A stretch of 49,656 nucleotides of DNA from Niastella populi (GCF_002078015.1 NZ_LWBP01000217.1:1-49656); one strand, 5' to 3'; numbered from the stretch's first letter, positions 25,676 through 35,479 are shown. Numbers and translations are program-made. The notes: a model not told the origin generated them from the letters alone.

Positions 25676-26647
25676 TTAATTATCGAGGGCTTTCTGGTAA
25701 ACGGCTTTGATGCGTTTGGCTACCGTTTCCTGGTCGAGGCCCAGTTCTATGATCCGTTGTCTACCGTTGGTTCTCTGGTTCAGGGCCTGGGAATCGATGG
25801 CCATTTTTATTTTTGTAGCAAAATCCTTTGGGTCGAATGATGCTATATAACATCCTTTTGTTTCACCGAACACCCATTTCACATCGCCTACGTCGGTACT
25901 CACTATGGGACAATTGCAGGCCATTGCTTCCTTGATCACATTCGGCGAGCCTTCCATAAAAGAGGGAAATACAAGTACATCGGCTTCATTCAGGTATTTG
26001 GGTACATCGCTGTGGCGAACGGGGTACGGACAAACCAGTTCCACATTGTTCAGTTGCTGCACAGCTGCTGCGGCCAGCGGAAAGTTCTTGCCCGATTTGG
26101 TTTTGCTGCCAAGGAACAGGGCCTTCTTTTTCCCGTTTACTGCAAACGAGTGCCCGTTTTTATGCAGTGTCAGCGGCTGGAATTTTTGCATGTTCACGCC
26201 GTTGGGAATGATGTACGACTTGTTTTTTTTGTATACCGATTCTTCAATATTGTTCGACTTCGAAATAATGGCTTGTACAAACGGTTGTATCAGCCATGTA
26301 AGGAACCACGATATCCTGCTGCTTAATGTCACTTTGTTCTTTCCTTTGAATTCGCCATTTGCATCGGTGCCCATTAACGATAGTACAACCGGTATTTTTC
26401 TGCCTGCGCCAATTAAGGCCGTCCAGCCGGAGTACGTATAGTGTGCATGAATGAGATTGTAATGTTTGTATTTAAGTGTTTTTCGTAGTCGCAGCCCTGA
26501 TGTTACATAACCCATCAAACCTTTTCCTGTTACTGGAAAATAATCCACGTCAATTCCTTCCATTTTTAATGATTCGCCCTGTTCTTTAATGAAAGGAATG
26601 ATTTCGAACTCTTTGCTGTTGCCGCTGCAAACGAAAAGTACTTTCAT
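25676..26647 (-). CDS. Glycosyltransferase family 4
   Basis: A 323-residue retaining GT-B glycosyltransferase. The N-terminal domain opens with MKVLFVCSGNSKEFEIIPF and LIHAHYTYSGW. The C-terminal donor domain has ADVLVFPSFMEGSPNVIKEAMACNCPIVSTDVGD, in which the GT4 E-x7-E pair is EGSPNVIKE. No signal peptide; it works at the cytoplasmic face of the inner membrane adding a sugar to the lipid-linked repeat unit. At 323 residues it is shorter than the usual 370-400, mainly through a compact N-terminal domain. It follows another GT4 gene by 10 bp. The sugar and linkage cannot be read from sequence. Confidence 0.88.
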   Translation of the reverse strand: MKVLFVCSGNSKEFEIIPFIKEQGESLKMEGIDVDYFPVTGKGLMGYVTSGLRLRKTLKYKHYNLIHAHYTYSGWTALIGAGRKIPVVLSLMGTDANGEFKGKNKVTLSSRISWFLTWLIQPFVQAIISKSNNIEESVYKKNKSYIIPNGVNMQKFQPLTLHKNGHSFAVNGKKKALFLGSKTKSGKNFPLAAAAVQQLNNVELVCPYPVRHSDVPKYLNEADVLVFPSFMEGSPNVIKEAMACNCPIVSTDVGDVKWVFGETKGCYIASFDPKDFATKIKMAIDSQALNQRTNGRQRIIELGLDQETVAKRIKAVYQKALDN

Positions 26648-26657
26648 ATAAGTTCAG

Positions 26658-27818
26658 TTAAAATTGTGCCTGCGCCTGTTTCCGGCATCTGATCAACACA
26701 TCTTCATAGGTTTGTTCAAAAGCCTTTCCCATTTTTTCAATTACAAATTCTTCTTCAATGATCTTTCTGCCGGCTTTTCCAAAAGCGCTGCATTTTTCAG
26801 GGTTATCGATGAGCCCGGTAATAAGTCCGGCAATTTCATTTTCCGTTTGGTGTGTTACCAGGTACCCGTTTACATTGTGATGTACAATTTCGCGGGTACC
26901 GCCGGCGTCGTTCGCCATTACCGGCCGCGCCAGGCTCATATATTCTATAATGGAGTTTGAAATTCCTTCCCCGTGTTTGGCTATGTTCGAGAACAGCACG
27001 CCAACGGTGCAGCTGTTCACTACGGCTTCCACATCGGTTATTCTTCCTGTCAATATTATTCTTGGGTTCCGTTCTACCAGTTCGCGGAAAGGTTCGAACA
27101 CATTCCTGTCGCGGCAGCTGTCACCAACGGCAATAAAGGTGATGTCGTTGCGCACGGTAGTGATCTTTTCGGCTACATTGAAAAAGGTTTTGTAATCCTT
27201 GTTGGTTGAAAAGGTGGCTACCATTACTACCGCAAAGGGAGTAGAGATACCGTATTTCGATCGTACCTGGTCGGGTGCCGGCAGGTTCTCAAACCGGTTA
27301 AGGCTTATCCCGTTGTAGATGATCTTTATTTTCTGCAACGGCGGTTTGTAAGCATCTATGCCGGCCCGTGAGTTGGAAAGGATAACGGTTGAGAATTTGA
27401 AATTGATGAGGTCGATAAGTTTGTTCACCGACCATCTGCCGGCATTCGGCGGCGCCGAAGTGATCTGCCCGTTCAATAAAGGAATATGCTGGCCAATTAC
27501 GGCAGGAAGCGCATAGAACGATTGAATGCGTCCCCATGTATGGATCAAATGGGGTTTGAACTGCCTGCATAATTTATAGAACTTGAAAAAAATGGTAAGA
27601 TCATTTCTCTTCCATTTTTTCGGAATGATCTTGTACAATACCCTCAGGTTGTGAAATGCGGGGAAATCAATTATCGGATCGGTTACCACAACCATAATTT
27701 CATAGTTGTCTTTACGTGACAGGTATGAAAGCAGCTCTACCAGCCGCCGTTCCTTTCCGCCGCCCTTGAAACTTCCGATAAAAAAAAGGATACGATTTCT
27801 TTGTTTGTTAAGGATCAT
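26658..27818 (-). CDS. Glycosyltransferase family 4
   Basis: A 386-residue GT4 enzyme of standard length. It begins RILFFIGSFKGGGKERRLVEL, the donor-proximal glycine loop of the family. HTWGRIQSFYALPA lies in the acceptor domain and SNIAKHGEGISNSIIEYMSLARPVMANDAGG is the E-x7-E nucleotide-sugar region. Cytoplasmic, no membrane segment. It is one of four GT4 genes in the locus, 24 bp after the preceding GT4. Together with the initiating transferase the four would build a repeat unit of at least five sugars, if each adds one residue. Confidence 0.88.
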   Translation of the reverse strand: MILNKQRNRILFFIGSFKGGGKERRLVELLSYLSRKDNYEIMVVVTDPIIDFPAFHNLRVLYKIIPKKWKRNDLTIFFKFYKLCRQFKPHLIHTWGRIQSFYALPAVIGQHIPLLNGQITSAPPNAGRWSVNKLIDLINFKFSTVILSNSRAGIDAYKPPLQKIKIIYNGISLNRFENLPAPDQVRSKYGISTPFAVVMVATFSTNKDYKTFFNVAEKITTVRNDITFIAVGDSCRDRNVFEPFRELVERNPRIILTGRITDVEAVVNSCTVGVLFSNIAKHGEGISNSIIEYMSLARPVMANDAGGTREIVHHNVNGYLVTHQTENEIAGLITGLIDNPEKCSAFGKAGRKIIEEEFVIEKMGKAFEQTYEDVLIRCRKQAQAQF

Positions 27819-27842
27819 GTCTCAGTTTCTTATGTTGTATGA

Positions 27843-28997
27843 TCAGCCTGGCAGTATACGGCCTTTCCGGCTGGTGATAATGTTGTCAGTTTCTGACAGG
27901 TAGCGGATCAGATTTCTTGCAAGTACCCTGTAGCCATGATTGCGGTTAACATAATCCCGGGCTTTCTCCGACATGAACTGATACAGCTCGGGAGTTATTG
28001 AAGCGTATTGTTTACAGAGATCGAATACGTCATTGTAAATAATGCCGAGATCGTTATTTGAAATGATTGAGTCGGGGTTTACATTGGCACCCGATAATAC
28101 AGGCGTACCTACCGACAATGATTCGAGAAATGTATTGCTGAACCCTTCATAGTGTGATGTGTTCAGCAGGAACCTGGCGTTTGCCAGAAAGGGCAATACT
28201 TCGGCCCGGTGCAGGTAACCGGAGAATTTTACGTTGGGTAAATGTTTTAATTTTTCAAGATATTCACTGGTTTCCTCATCGCAATTGGCACTTTCTTTTC
28301 CGGCAATGACGAACGTTTCATTTCTCAACAGGCTGGCTATCTCGTATAGCCGCTTTAAATTTTTCTGGGCCCGGTAAATGCCCAGCCAGGCAATGTAACT
28401 TCCGGGGCGGTGGTCATCGCCGAGCCCGGGGGCTTTCAGGTATAATGGGTTCGATATTTTTATGGCCGGTTTACCCGGGAATTTTTTTTTGATCCCATTC
28501 AGTTGAAAATTATTCTGACACAGGATGTGGTGCGCCAGTCTGAAACCTCCGGTTAACAGGAAGTGATTGACGGCTGAATTGGACTTGTGAAACCGCCTGT
28601 AGACCTGGTTGTCGTTCGAAATGCGTTGAATGAATTTTATATTCTGCAAGCGGCACATGATACCGATCAGCATCGAGATCCATGATGGAATACTTACATA
28701 GATATAGTCGGGTTTAACCGATTTGATCTGGTTGTAGGTATGCGGGAAGCGGTAATAGATCCAACGCAGCCATCGAATGCCCTTGTTCCGGTCATAAAGA
28801 GAAATGACTTTGATATTGCGGCATTCTTCTTTCAGCTTTTGATTGCCACTGGTGTCGGTCATTACAACAACCTCCTGCCCTTCTTCCAGCAAACCTCTTA
28901 TCCAGCTATAGGTTTGAACCGCTGCACCGCCGCAGGGCTTTTCATCCTCTTGCATCAGGTTGATAAGCTTATCGTCGTAGAATAAGAATTTAGCCAT
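27843..28997 (-). CDS. Glycosyltransferase family 4
   Basis: A 384-residue GT4 enzyme. The N-terminal domain has GGAAVQTYSWIRGLLEEGQEV, the glycine-rich loop after strand 1. The donor domain has ARFLLNTSHYEGFSNTFLESLSVGTPVL with the E-x7-E pair in EGFSNTFLE. KFIQRISNDNQVYRR lies in the middle. It starts 5 bp after the P-loop kinase stop, so it is in the same operon. Substrate unknown; assigned to the assembly of the lipid-linked EPS unit at the cytoplasmic membrane face. Confidence 0.88.
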   Translation of the reverse strand: MAKFLFYDDKLINLMQEDEKPCGGAAVQTYSWIRGLLEEGQEVVVMTDTSGNQKLKEECRNIKVISLYDRNKGIRWLRWIYYRFPHTYNQIKSVKPDYIYVSIPSWISMLIGIMCRLQNIKFIQRISNDNQVYRRFHKSNSAVNHFLLTGGFRLAHHILCQNNFQLNGIKKKFPGKPAIKISNPLYLKAPGLGDDHRPGSYIAWLGIYRAQKNLKRLYEIASLLRNETFVIAGKESANCDEETSEYLEKLKHLPNVKFSGYLHRAEVLPFLANARFLLNTSHYEGFSNTFLESLSVGTPVLSGANVNPDSIISNNDLGIIYNDVFDLCKQYASITPELYQFMSEKARDYVNRNHGYRVLARNLIRYLSETDNIITSRKGRILPG

Positions 28998-29002
28998 GTT
29001 CG

Positions 29003-29866
29003 TTATAAATTGTTAAATAATATCCGGGTTATATGTTTTATCGCTTTGAGGGGATGCCTGATGGTGGTATTCACTGTATTGGTTTCTTCTGCCCCGGGGT
29101 TATCGCCCAGGGTTTCCAGCATTTTTTTTATCTGTGCTACATTGTCTTTAACCGGCAGCTTACCGTTTATCCTGATGATCGCAACACCCGACGCTTTCAT
29201 GTTTTCCAGGATATTTTCCTGGATCTTCCGCCATTTTTCTATATTCCTGCGCAGGGCGTCATCATCTTTTCCGAAATGGGAAGCAATGACCTTACTGCGG
29301 CCGCGCAGTCTTTTCACCACTTCACTGGTATCGGGTGTATCGATGTATATAATGGCATAGGGCAACGGTACAAGCCGTAAATATTCATGAAGCAGCTCTT
29401 TTGCCGGTTCATCGTCTGCATCGTTATCTTTTATTAAAAAGGATCTTTGCAGCAATCCTTCTTCGATGATGCAGGGCTTTGCTGCGGCTTTTTCAATGAT
29501 CGCCTGGTAAATGCAAAATGTGGTAAACAGGAAATAGGCCGATCTGAAGCGTTTATTGGTCTCGTTATCCTCGTAAAAGCTGTTATCTGACAGATGTTTC
29601 CAGCAGAATTTAGCCAGCAGTTGCTGATGAGCGTCGAACCGCATGCCATAATCGACCGGAACTGTTTTGGCTGGTTTTTTATGCAGCAGCAGGCGCATTT
29701 TATACCAAAGCCAGCTTTTAACTGAAAGTAACGATGGTTTGTTTGCGAGAAGCATTTCGGGATAAACCCATTGCGATCCGCTTTCCCAATTCCTGCACAG
29801 CGATTGATAAATAGTTGATTTTCCTGCACCGGGTGGGCCGATGATCTCAATTACTTTTGACTTCAT
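29003..29866 (-). CDS. P-loop kinase-like protein of unknown substrate
   Basis: The 287-residue protein begins with a clear Walker A, GPPGAGKST (residues 10-18). IIEEGLLQRS is a probable Walker B/DR-like region and YIDTPDTSEVVKRLRGRS resembles the lid of small-molecule kinases (thymidylate kinase/deoxynucleoside kinase fold). No signal peptide. It is 16 bp after a larger protein whose C-terminal half is also a thymidylate-kinase-like P-loop domain, so the two may act together. Kinases of this kind occur in some polysaccharide loci, but their substrate is not established; sugar, lipid carrier or nucleotide are all possible. Confidence 0.75.
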   Translation of the reverse strand: MKSKVIEIIGPPGAGKSTIYQSLCRNWESGSQWVYPEMLLANKPSLLSVKSWLWYKMRLLLHKKPAKTVPVDYGMRFDAHQQLLAKFCWKHLSDNSFYEDNETNKRFRSAYFLFTTFCIYQAIIEKAAAKPCIIEEGLLQRSFLIKDNDADDEPAKELLHEYLRLVPLPYAIIYIDTPDTSEVVKRLRGRSKVIASHFGKDDDALRRNIEKWRKIQENILENMKASGVAIIRINGKLPVKDNVAQIKKMLETLGDNPGAEETNTVNTTIRHPLKAIKHITRILFNNL

Positions 29867-29882
29867 GCTGTATTCACGGGTT

Positions 29883-31349
29883 TTAAATGTTCTCCCAGAT
29901 ATTCCTTTTTATATTCAACAGCACTTGTTCGAGGGGCATTGCTGCATCCACATCTATAACCGTTGCATTCCCGAATGTGAGCCGGGAAAGGTGAATACAT
30001 TTTTTTTCAATCATCTTGTGATCATGGTCGGTTTTGCGGCTGGCGGCAACTTCCGGCGAAATATTCAACCGGAAAACGATATCGGCTCCTGCCCGGCAAA
30101 ACCTGTTGAATTGCTTTTTTTCAATGTTCGATAACCAACCGCCGTTGCCCGATTGCAATTTGGGGCCATCAAAAAAGCCCTTTACGTTTTGTTGAGGAAA
30201 GCGGTCGCAGATCACAAGGCTGCTTTTTTTGCTTAGCCCTTTAGCCAGCCGCAGCATGCTTATTTTCTTACTGATCAGCAGCAGGTAATAACATCCGGCT
30301 GCCAGTTTTCTAAAGTAGCGGGAAACAAATGTGTTGTTGAAAAGAAACCCTGTTCTGGAAAACAGTGAATGATCGTAGCTCTTAATGTTTGGTCGTTTGC
30401 CGAAATAGAAATAATGGGTATCGATTTTAAAGGTGAGCCATTTCACCAGTTCGTTGCAGATGGTGCTTTTGCCCGAACCGTCGCTTCCTACGAAGGCGAT
30501 GATCTTACCGCCGCCGGTAATTGTTTTTTTAAGTTGCAGCGGGCCGGTGAACTGGCTGATGTACCGGGCTTTTTTTAAAAAATGTTTGTAATAAAAAGTT
30601 TTTACAGTGGCCAGCCGCCATTTGCTTTTTACGCAGTCTGATACCTGATGATAAAAGAACGAGGAAAGATGCAGCATGGCCTGCACATTTCTGTCCTTAA
30701 GGATGCGGTCAATGTCACTGTCAAAGCTTTCTGGTACGTTCATTTGAAGTTCCCTACAAAGGCCGCGGAACACGTTTGTTTGCACCTGGCTTAAGAGGGT
30801 AATGAGTTCGTTCTGTTTGCCCCCGGGTATACCTGGTTTTTTATACAGGTTGTTCGCCTGTAACCGTACCAGCAGTACGATGGTTTCCAGTTCCGGCGTT
30901 GGAATGGGCCAGCCAGTTTGTTTGTCGGGTTGCAGGTGAGCGAAGAACTGATCTAACCAGGGCAACTGCAAATACCTTCCATAAGTAATGCCATTCACCA
31001 GGTCGTAATGCGTGTGCAAATGCAACAGGGCGCCTGTGTCATAATCGAACCCCAGCCAGTCTTCCAGGGCCGGGTAGGCATTCCAGGGTTGTGTATTGAG
31101 CTTTTTATAAGAACGCTTTCTTACGATCATTTCATACAGCAACCTGTCTGCCGGATGAACGAGGATGTCTATATCTGTTTTGCCGGAAAGTGATGCCTGC
31201 AGGTGCGTATTCCCTTTCCAGTGGGCAAACCGCACATTTGCCTGTAACAGATCGGCCAGCAACCGTGCTGTTTCGGCTGTTACATGTGCGCAGGTTATTT
31301 TATCCTGCGTTTCAGAAACGTGAATTGTGGGATGGTTTGCCACGATCAT
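29883..31349 (-). CDS. Nucleotidyltransferase-like / thymidylate-kinase-like fusion protein
   Basis: A 488-residue two-domain protein. The N-terminal half has HWKGNTHLQASLSGKTDIDILV with a D59-x-D61 pair of nucleotidyltransferase (Pol-beta) type, followed by GFDYDTGALLHLHTHYDLV. The C-terminal half opens with a Walker A (GSDGSGKS, 288-295) and later has LVICDRFP, the DR motif of thymidylate kinases, and a VFRLNISPEVAASRK lid-like segment. No membrane segment. The fused domains suggest transfer of a nucleotidyl or phosphoryl group to a cell-envelope precursor, but no member of this architecture is known to me to be characterised. It lies between the Wzy-type gene (14 bp gap) and the second kinase gene (16 bp gap). 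Confidence 0.75.
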   Translation of the reverse strand: MIVANHPTIHVSETQDKITCAHVTAETARLLADLLQANVRFAHWKGNTHLQASLSGKTDIDILVHPADRLLYEMIVRKRSYKKLNTQPWNAYPALEDWLGFDYDTGALLHLHTHYDLVNGITYGRYLQLPWLDQFFAHLQPDKQTGWPIPTPELETIVLLVRLQANNLYKKPGIPGGKQNELITLLSQVQTNVFRGLCRELQMNVPESFDSDIDRILKDRNVQAMLHLSSFFYHQVSDCVKSKWRLATVKTFYYKHFLKKARYISQFTGPLQLKKTITGGGKIIAFVGSDGSGKSTICNELVKWLTFKIDTHYFYFGKRPNIKSYDHSLFSRTGFLFNNTFVSRYFRKLAAGCYYLLLISKKISMLRLAKGLSKKSSLVICDRFPQQNVKGFFDGPKLQSGNGGWLSNIEKKQFNRFCRAGADIVFRLNISPEVAASRKTDHDHKMIEKKCIHLSRLTFGNATVIDVDAAMPLEQVLLNIKRNIWENI

Positions 31350-31363
31350 AACGACAATAATTT

Positions 31364-32638
31364 TTAAGCTGCTTCTATTTTGGCCTTGAGAAGGGCCGGC
31401 TGGTCTTCTTCAGCGTAGATCTCCGGCGATTTTTTCGATATGGGCAGCATCACTACCAGAATCGTCAGCAGCGTTGCCGCTACTTCGGTATACCGGCCAG
31501 AAATGGTATACGCCATAAACGACATGCCACAGAAAAGAAAGATCAGTTTATCCTGGTATCGCTTTGATGCCCTAAACGCCTGCATGTATGCGGTGCCCAT
31601 CATACAGATGTACAGGAATACGCCAATTATTCCGCTTGAGTGCAGCAGGTTGGGAATGTCGCCATGCAGGCTTCTGTCGGCCAGCACCCCCTTGCCGTAA
31701 TTACCGCCGCTGTTGAACAGTTCATACCCGAACCAGGGGCTATAGGCGTGGTAAATGAACATGTCATCGTATAAAAGGGAATATTCAAAAAAGCGTTTTT
31801 CCTCGGCCAGTTCGCGTTCGTCGAGTTTCCGTAACTTTATCCGCTCTTTGAACTCCTGAAAGAAGTTGGTATTGTTATAAACAAAGAACCCGATCACAGC
31901 AATGACGCCGCCTGCCATAAAAAGCATTTTTGCCTTTTGCCGGGTCATCAGCGTCATAAGGCAAATGATGATGCCAATGGCGCTTAATAAGATAACGGTG
32001 CGTCTTAAGGTGAGCATGATCAGGAAAAAGGTAATGACCGAAACGATCAGGTGCATGGGCTTTTTTTCGCTGATGCCATACATGAACACTATAAAAAGCG
32101 CCAGTGGCAGGGTGTTGAATGCTGCCGCCCAAAGATTACCGAACATAACGCCTTTTGTAATGCCGTACATTTCCATTGGCGAGTATTTGTAATAGGTAGC
32201 GGCCATCGCATTGACAATAAAAAGTACAAGTATCAGTAAACAGGCATTGCTTAATTCTTTATACACTACTTCCGACGGGAATTTCTGGTAAATACTTGGC
32301 ACTAATGCTATGAGAAGGAACAACCAGATCACCGAAAAAACATATGGTCTTATCAGCGTGAGGTCGCTCGATTTATTGAGCAGGATGAGAAAATAAACGA
32401 TCAGCAGCAGTGACCAGATATTTCTGCGGAAGAAAAACCCGCTTTTGACGGCGCAAACGATAACAGCCAAACTCATTAAACTATAGTACAGGAAGGCGGG
32501 GTTGGGCGTATCGATGATCCTGTCTACGAAAAAAAGCACTGGTAAATAAAAGATTCCCCGCTCATTCTTTCTAATGATGCAGTAAAGCGCCATGCCATGG
32601 AAGAAGATGATCTCAATAATTAGAAGAAACGTGTTCAT
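31364..32638 (-). CDS. wzy: O-antigen/EPS polymerase, Wzy-type membrane protein
   Basis: A 424-residue protein with about 10-12 hydrophobic segments and one large periplasmic loop (about residues 265-335, KERIKLRKLDERELAEEKRF to LLHSSGIIGVFLY). The loop followed by GDIPNLLHSSGIIG is the pattern of Wzy/O-antigen ligase proteins, in which a polar loop before the last membrane helices binds the glycan. It would polymerise lipid-linked repeat units in the periplasm. Only one such protein is encoded here, alongside one flippase and one Wzc, which completes a Wzx/Wzy system. Family assignment rests on topology and context because Wzy sequences are poorly conserved. Confidence 0.75.
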   Translation of the reverse strand: MNTFLLIIEIIFFHGMALYCIIRKNERGIFYLPVLFFVDRIIDTPNPAFLYYSLMSLAVIVCAVKSGFFFRRNIWSLLLIVYFLILLNKSSDLTLIRPYVFSVIWLFLLIALVPSIYQKFPSEVVYKELSNACLLILVLFIVNAMAATYYKYSPMEMYGITKGVMFGNLWAAAFNTLPLALFIVFMYGISEKKPMHLIVSVITFFLIMLTLRRTVILLSAIGIIICLMTLMTRQKAKMLFMAGGVIAVIGFFVYNNTNFFQEFKERIKLRKLDERELAEEKRFFEYSLLYDDMFIYHAYSPWFGYELFNSGGNYGKGVLADRSLHGDIPNLLHSSGIIGVFLYICMMGTAYMQAFRASKRYQDKLIFLFCGMSFMAYTISGRYTEVAATLLTILVVMLPISKKSPEIYAEEDQPALLKAKIEAA

Positions 32639-32680
32639 GTATTATGTTTAGTAAGGTGTACCTCACCTGCCGGGCGTAGT

Positions 32681-33856
32681 TTAAAAAGCGTGGAACACCT
32701 GTAACAGAACGATACAGGCAGCTATATTCATTAAAACCGAAAACCGCTCCCGTGCCAGGTTGGTGAACTTCGAGTAAAACACATCGGCCGATAAATTTTC
32801 CCGCGCATATTGTAATGACTGGTGCTGCATTTGTGAAAGTGTTTGATAGTCGGAGATCATTTTTTCCAGCGCAGCTGTAAGGTCTTCAACGCTGTCGGAC
32901 TTTACCACAAACCCGTTATGCCCGTTGTTGATATTGAATTTGGCGCCGCAGGTATCGGTACAAATAACAGGTAATCCGTAACCGAGAGCCTCATTTACCG
33001 AAACACCATATTGTTCGTTTATGGCCGGCAATACAAAAATGTGATGTGAAGCGTAGAGTTCGGCCATTTTTTTATAAGGAACATTTTGTTTGAATTCGAC
33101 CTGGCTGCCCAGTTTCAGTTTAGCGGCCTGTTGTTTCAGAAAATCGAAATTGGCTTGTTGCTGTTCTGTGGCGCACTCGCCTACTATGGTTGCTGAGAAC
33201 CGGTATTTGTAAACAAGGTTGCTGAGGGCCTGTATGAACAACAGGTGCTTTTTTCTTTCCTGGTGGTATTTCCCGATCATGATGATGCGGGGCCCGTTTT
33301 CCGGGATCTGGTTGAAGATCCTGTCTTCCGATGTTACGTTTACCGGCAGCGGAACATAATACATATGTTTTAACCGGCCGTTTTTTTGGGGCAGATCGTA
33401 GCTGACTATCGGGGTCATCCAGGCGGCTTTAAAAAAGCGGATGGTCATTTTTTGTTTTAACCGGGTTTTCCAGGTCCTGAACCTGATAAGGGGTTCCTGG
33501 GTGTAAAAAACGATCCTGGTATTGGCCAGCAGCGCATAAAAGGCCGCCATCAGGGAAAACAATTTATAAGGATCGCGTATAATGATAATGTCGGGTTTCA
33601 ATTGCCTGAACAATTTCCAGTAACTGTGAGGCGCAGGGAAATAATATTTGTTGTTCACGCCCCCGTTCTTAAAGGTCTTTTCGATAAATACCGACAGTTT
33701 GCTTTGTTTGTGCCGTACAGGTTGCAGCTGGCTGTGATCTTCCGTTGGGCCAATACTGGCTACGTGAAAGGTGATGTCATGTTTTTTCTCAAGTAATTTT
33801 TTTATCAACTGAACCTGATTCGTATGGTAGCGCGGTGCCACGAACAGCAATTTCAT
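32681..33856 (-). CDS. Glycosyltransferase family 4
   Basis: A 391-residue GT4 enzyme: MKLLFVAPRYHTNQVQLIKKL at the start, PDIIIIRDPYKLFSL in the acceptor domain, GPRIIMIGKYHQERKKHLLFI at the start of the donor domain, and VLPAINEQYGVSVNEALGYGLPVICTDTCG as the E-x7-E region (EQYGVSVNE). The C-terminus ends with a hydrophobic run (NIAACIVLLQVFHAF) that could be a membrane-associating helix. It is the first glycosyltransferase read after the flippase gene, 12 bp downstream of it. Sugar specificity unknown. Confidence 0.88.
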   Translation of the reverse strand: MKLLFVAPRYHTNQVQLIKKLLEKKHDITFHVASIGPTEDHSQLQPVRHKQSKLSVFIEKTFKNGGVNNKYYFPAPHSYWKLFRQLKPDIIIIRDPYKLFSLMAAFYALLANTRIVFYTQEPLIRFRTWKTRLKQKMTIRFFKAAWMTPIVSYDLPQKNGRLKHMYYVPLPVNVTSEDRIFNQIPENGPRIIMIGKYHQERKKHLLFIQALSNLVYKYRFSATIVGECATEQQQANFDFLKQQAAKLKLGSQVEFKQNVPYKKMAELYASHHIFVLPAINEQYGVSVNEALGYGLPVICTDTCGAKFNINNGHNGFVVKSDSVEDLTAALEKMISDYQTLSQMQHQSLQYARENLSADVFYSKFTNLARERFSVLMNIAACIVLLQVFHAF

Positions 33857-33868
33857 CGGTATACTATT

Positions 33869-35479
33869 TTAGTTTTTACTGAAGGCAGCGTCCGATTTAA
33901 AGAATTTTATAGAAGATCTGATGCGTTTAAATTCCAGCCTGTCTTCCCTGCTCAGCCCGGCTGCATAAAAGATCAGCAGCGAGGCTATAAAAGCGGCCGG
34001 GGCAAATAAGATCAATTGATAAATACCTGTTGAAGCGGTTTGCGTAGCCAGCCACATGGCCGATGCCAGCATCAACAGGGCGGTAATGGTTGGTCGAAGG
34101 TTTTCTGTAAACGCCGTTTTTGATCCTGTTTTTATCAGTGTTGTCAATATTCTGCGTTGTCCTATAAACAGGAACAGCCTGCTTATCATCATACTGATAC
34201 AAAGCCCGGGGATGCCGAATTGAGAGATCAGCAGCACACCGAAGCCTGCAAACAACGCGCCTGCGATGAGGGTTAAATAAACTTTCTTCTTAATATCCAA
34301 TGTGGCGCTGATAATACAGGAATCGTTCCTTACGAATGTATCCTGAATGGTCATAATCATGATCAGCGCGTTGACGGTATGGCCGGCGAAATGCTCTTTC
34401 CCTACCCATGCATTCAGGAACGGCTGGTTAAATAAAATGATGGTTGTTCCGAAGGCCGTGGTAAGCAGCAGGGATACGCGGTTGATATTCTTTCTAACAT
34501 GATTTACTTTTTCGAATTCCTTTAAGCCGATCAGCTTTCCTATACCGGGCATTATGCCAAGGATCAGCCTGTTGATGAGCCCCTGCAGGGCCGCGGGAAT
34601 AAATTTGGTAAGGGTATAATAGGCTACGGCAACCGGACCGGTAATGATACCGAGTAACAATTTATCGCTGCTTGTATTTACGAGGTTGGCGCCGGCATCG
34701 GCCAGGTACCAGGCGCTTAATTTGCCGAACCGGAAAATATTGGCGCGCGATGGTTTGCTTATACCGAACCAGTTTACGTTTCTTTTTACAACCACATAAA
34801 ACGACAATCCGATGAGCAGGCTTTCAAACAGGTGCACCAGAGCAAGCCCTATAAGGCCAAAACCCCAGATGAGCGCCAGCACTTTCAAACCGCCCCCGAT
34901 GATCACCACGCCGGCGCGCATTCCCATTCGTTTAAAGGTAAGGTTCATACCCCTGAGGATCGCTTCGAACAACTCGAAGAACTTGAAAACAAGTACTGAA
35001 AAGACCAGCAGCACACAGGTGGTCCTTATCAATGTGAAATGTTCTTTTTCGGCATGCGTGATATAGGGCGAATACCAGGCGATAATGCTGCCGGCTATCA
35101 ATACTACCGGCATTACGAAAAGCATTACCACAAAGGCTGCGCCTGTTTCACTTCTTAATTCATCAACGGTGGCTGCGTCCTTCTTTTGCGCTACCGTCCA
35201 TTTCAGTACTTGCGACGACCGGGTGTCGGCAATATTTACATACCCGGTGAACTGGCCAAGCATTTGCCAAATGCCAAATAATGATGTTCCCAGTCCGGCG
35301 ATAACAAACGGATTCACAAACAAACCGGTTAAACGGTTGGCGGTGTAATCCAACATGCTGGAGATCGTGTTCAGATAGGCACGTTGTTTCAGATTTTCCT
35401 TAGCGCCTGTCTTTTTGTTCTTTTTCCCGTTGGTATCTTCAGAGGGTTTACTTATTGTCGGTTTTTCAATCATTATCAA
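33869..35479 (-). CDS. wzx: Wzx-type flippase / polysaccharide biosynthesis membrane protein
   Basis: A 536-residue protein with about 12-14 membrane segments arranged in two halves, as in the MOP exporter (MATE-like) superfamily of lipid-linked oligosaccharide flippases. An unusual hydrophilic, lysine-rich N-terminal tail of about 40 residues (MIMIEKPTISKPSEDTNGKKNKKTG) precedes the first helix and may be cytoplasmic. It would move the undecaprenyl-linked repeat unit across the inner membrane for Wzy. The gene is 5 bp after the UDP-glucuronate epimerase gene. It is longer than the usual 420-500 residues mostly because of the tail. Confidence 0.85.
   Translation of the reverse strand: MIMIEKPTISKPSEDTNGKKNKKTGAKENLKQRAYLNTISSMLDYTANRLTGLFVNPFVIAGLGTSLFGIWQMLGQFTGYVNIADTRSSQVLKWTVAQKKDAATVDELRSETGAAFVVMLFVMPVVLIAGSIIAWYSPYITHAEKEHFTLIRTTCVLLVFSVLVFKFFELFEAILRGMNLTFKRMGMRAGVVIIGGGLKVLALIWGFGLIGLALVHLFESLLIGLSFYVVVKRNVNWFGISKPSRANIFRFGKLSAWYLADAGANLVNTSSDKLLLGIITGPVAVAYYTLTKFIPAALQGLINRLILGIMPGIGKLIGLKEFEKVNHVRKNINRVSLLLTTAFGTTIILFNQPFLNAWVGKEHFAGHTVNALIMIMTIQDTFVRNDSCIISATLDIKKKVYLTLIAGALFAGFGVLLISQFGIPGLCISMMISRLFLFIGQRRILTTLIKTGSKTAFTENLRPTITALLMLASAMWLATQTASTGIYQLILFAPAAFIASLLIFYAAGLSREDRLEFKRIRSSIKFFKSDAAFSKN

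Noticed and set aside
25905-26441. 178-codon plus frame opposite a glycosyltransferase
   Set aside because: Shadow of the well-supported minus-strand GT4 gene; cysteine-rich, low-sense translation.
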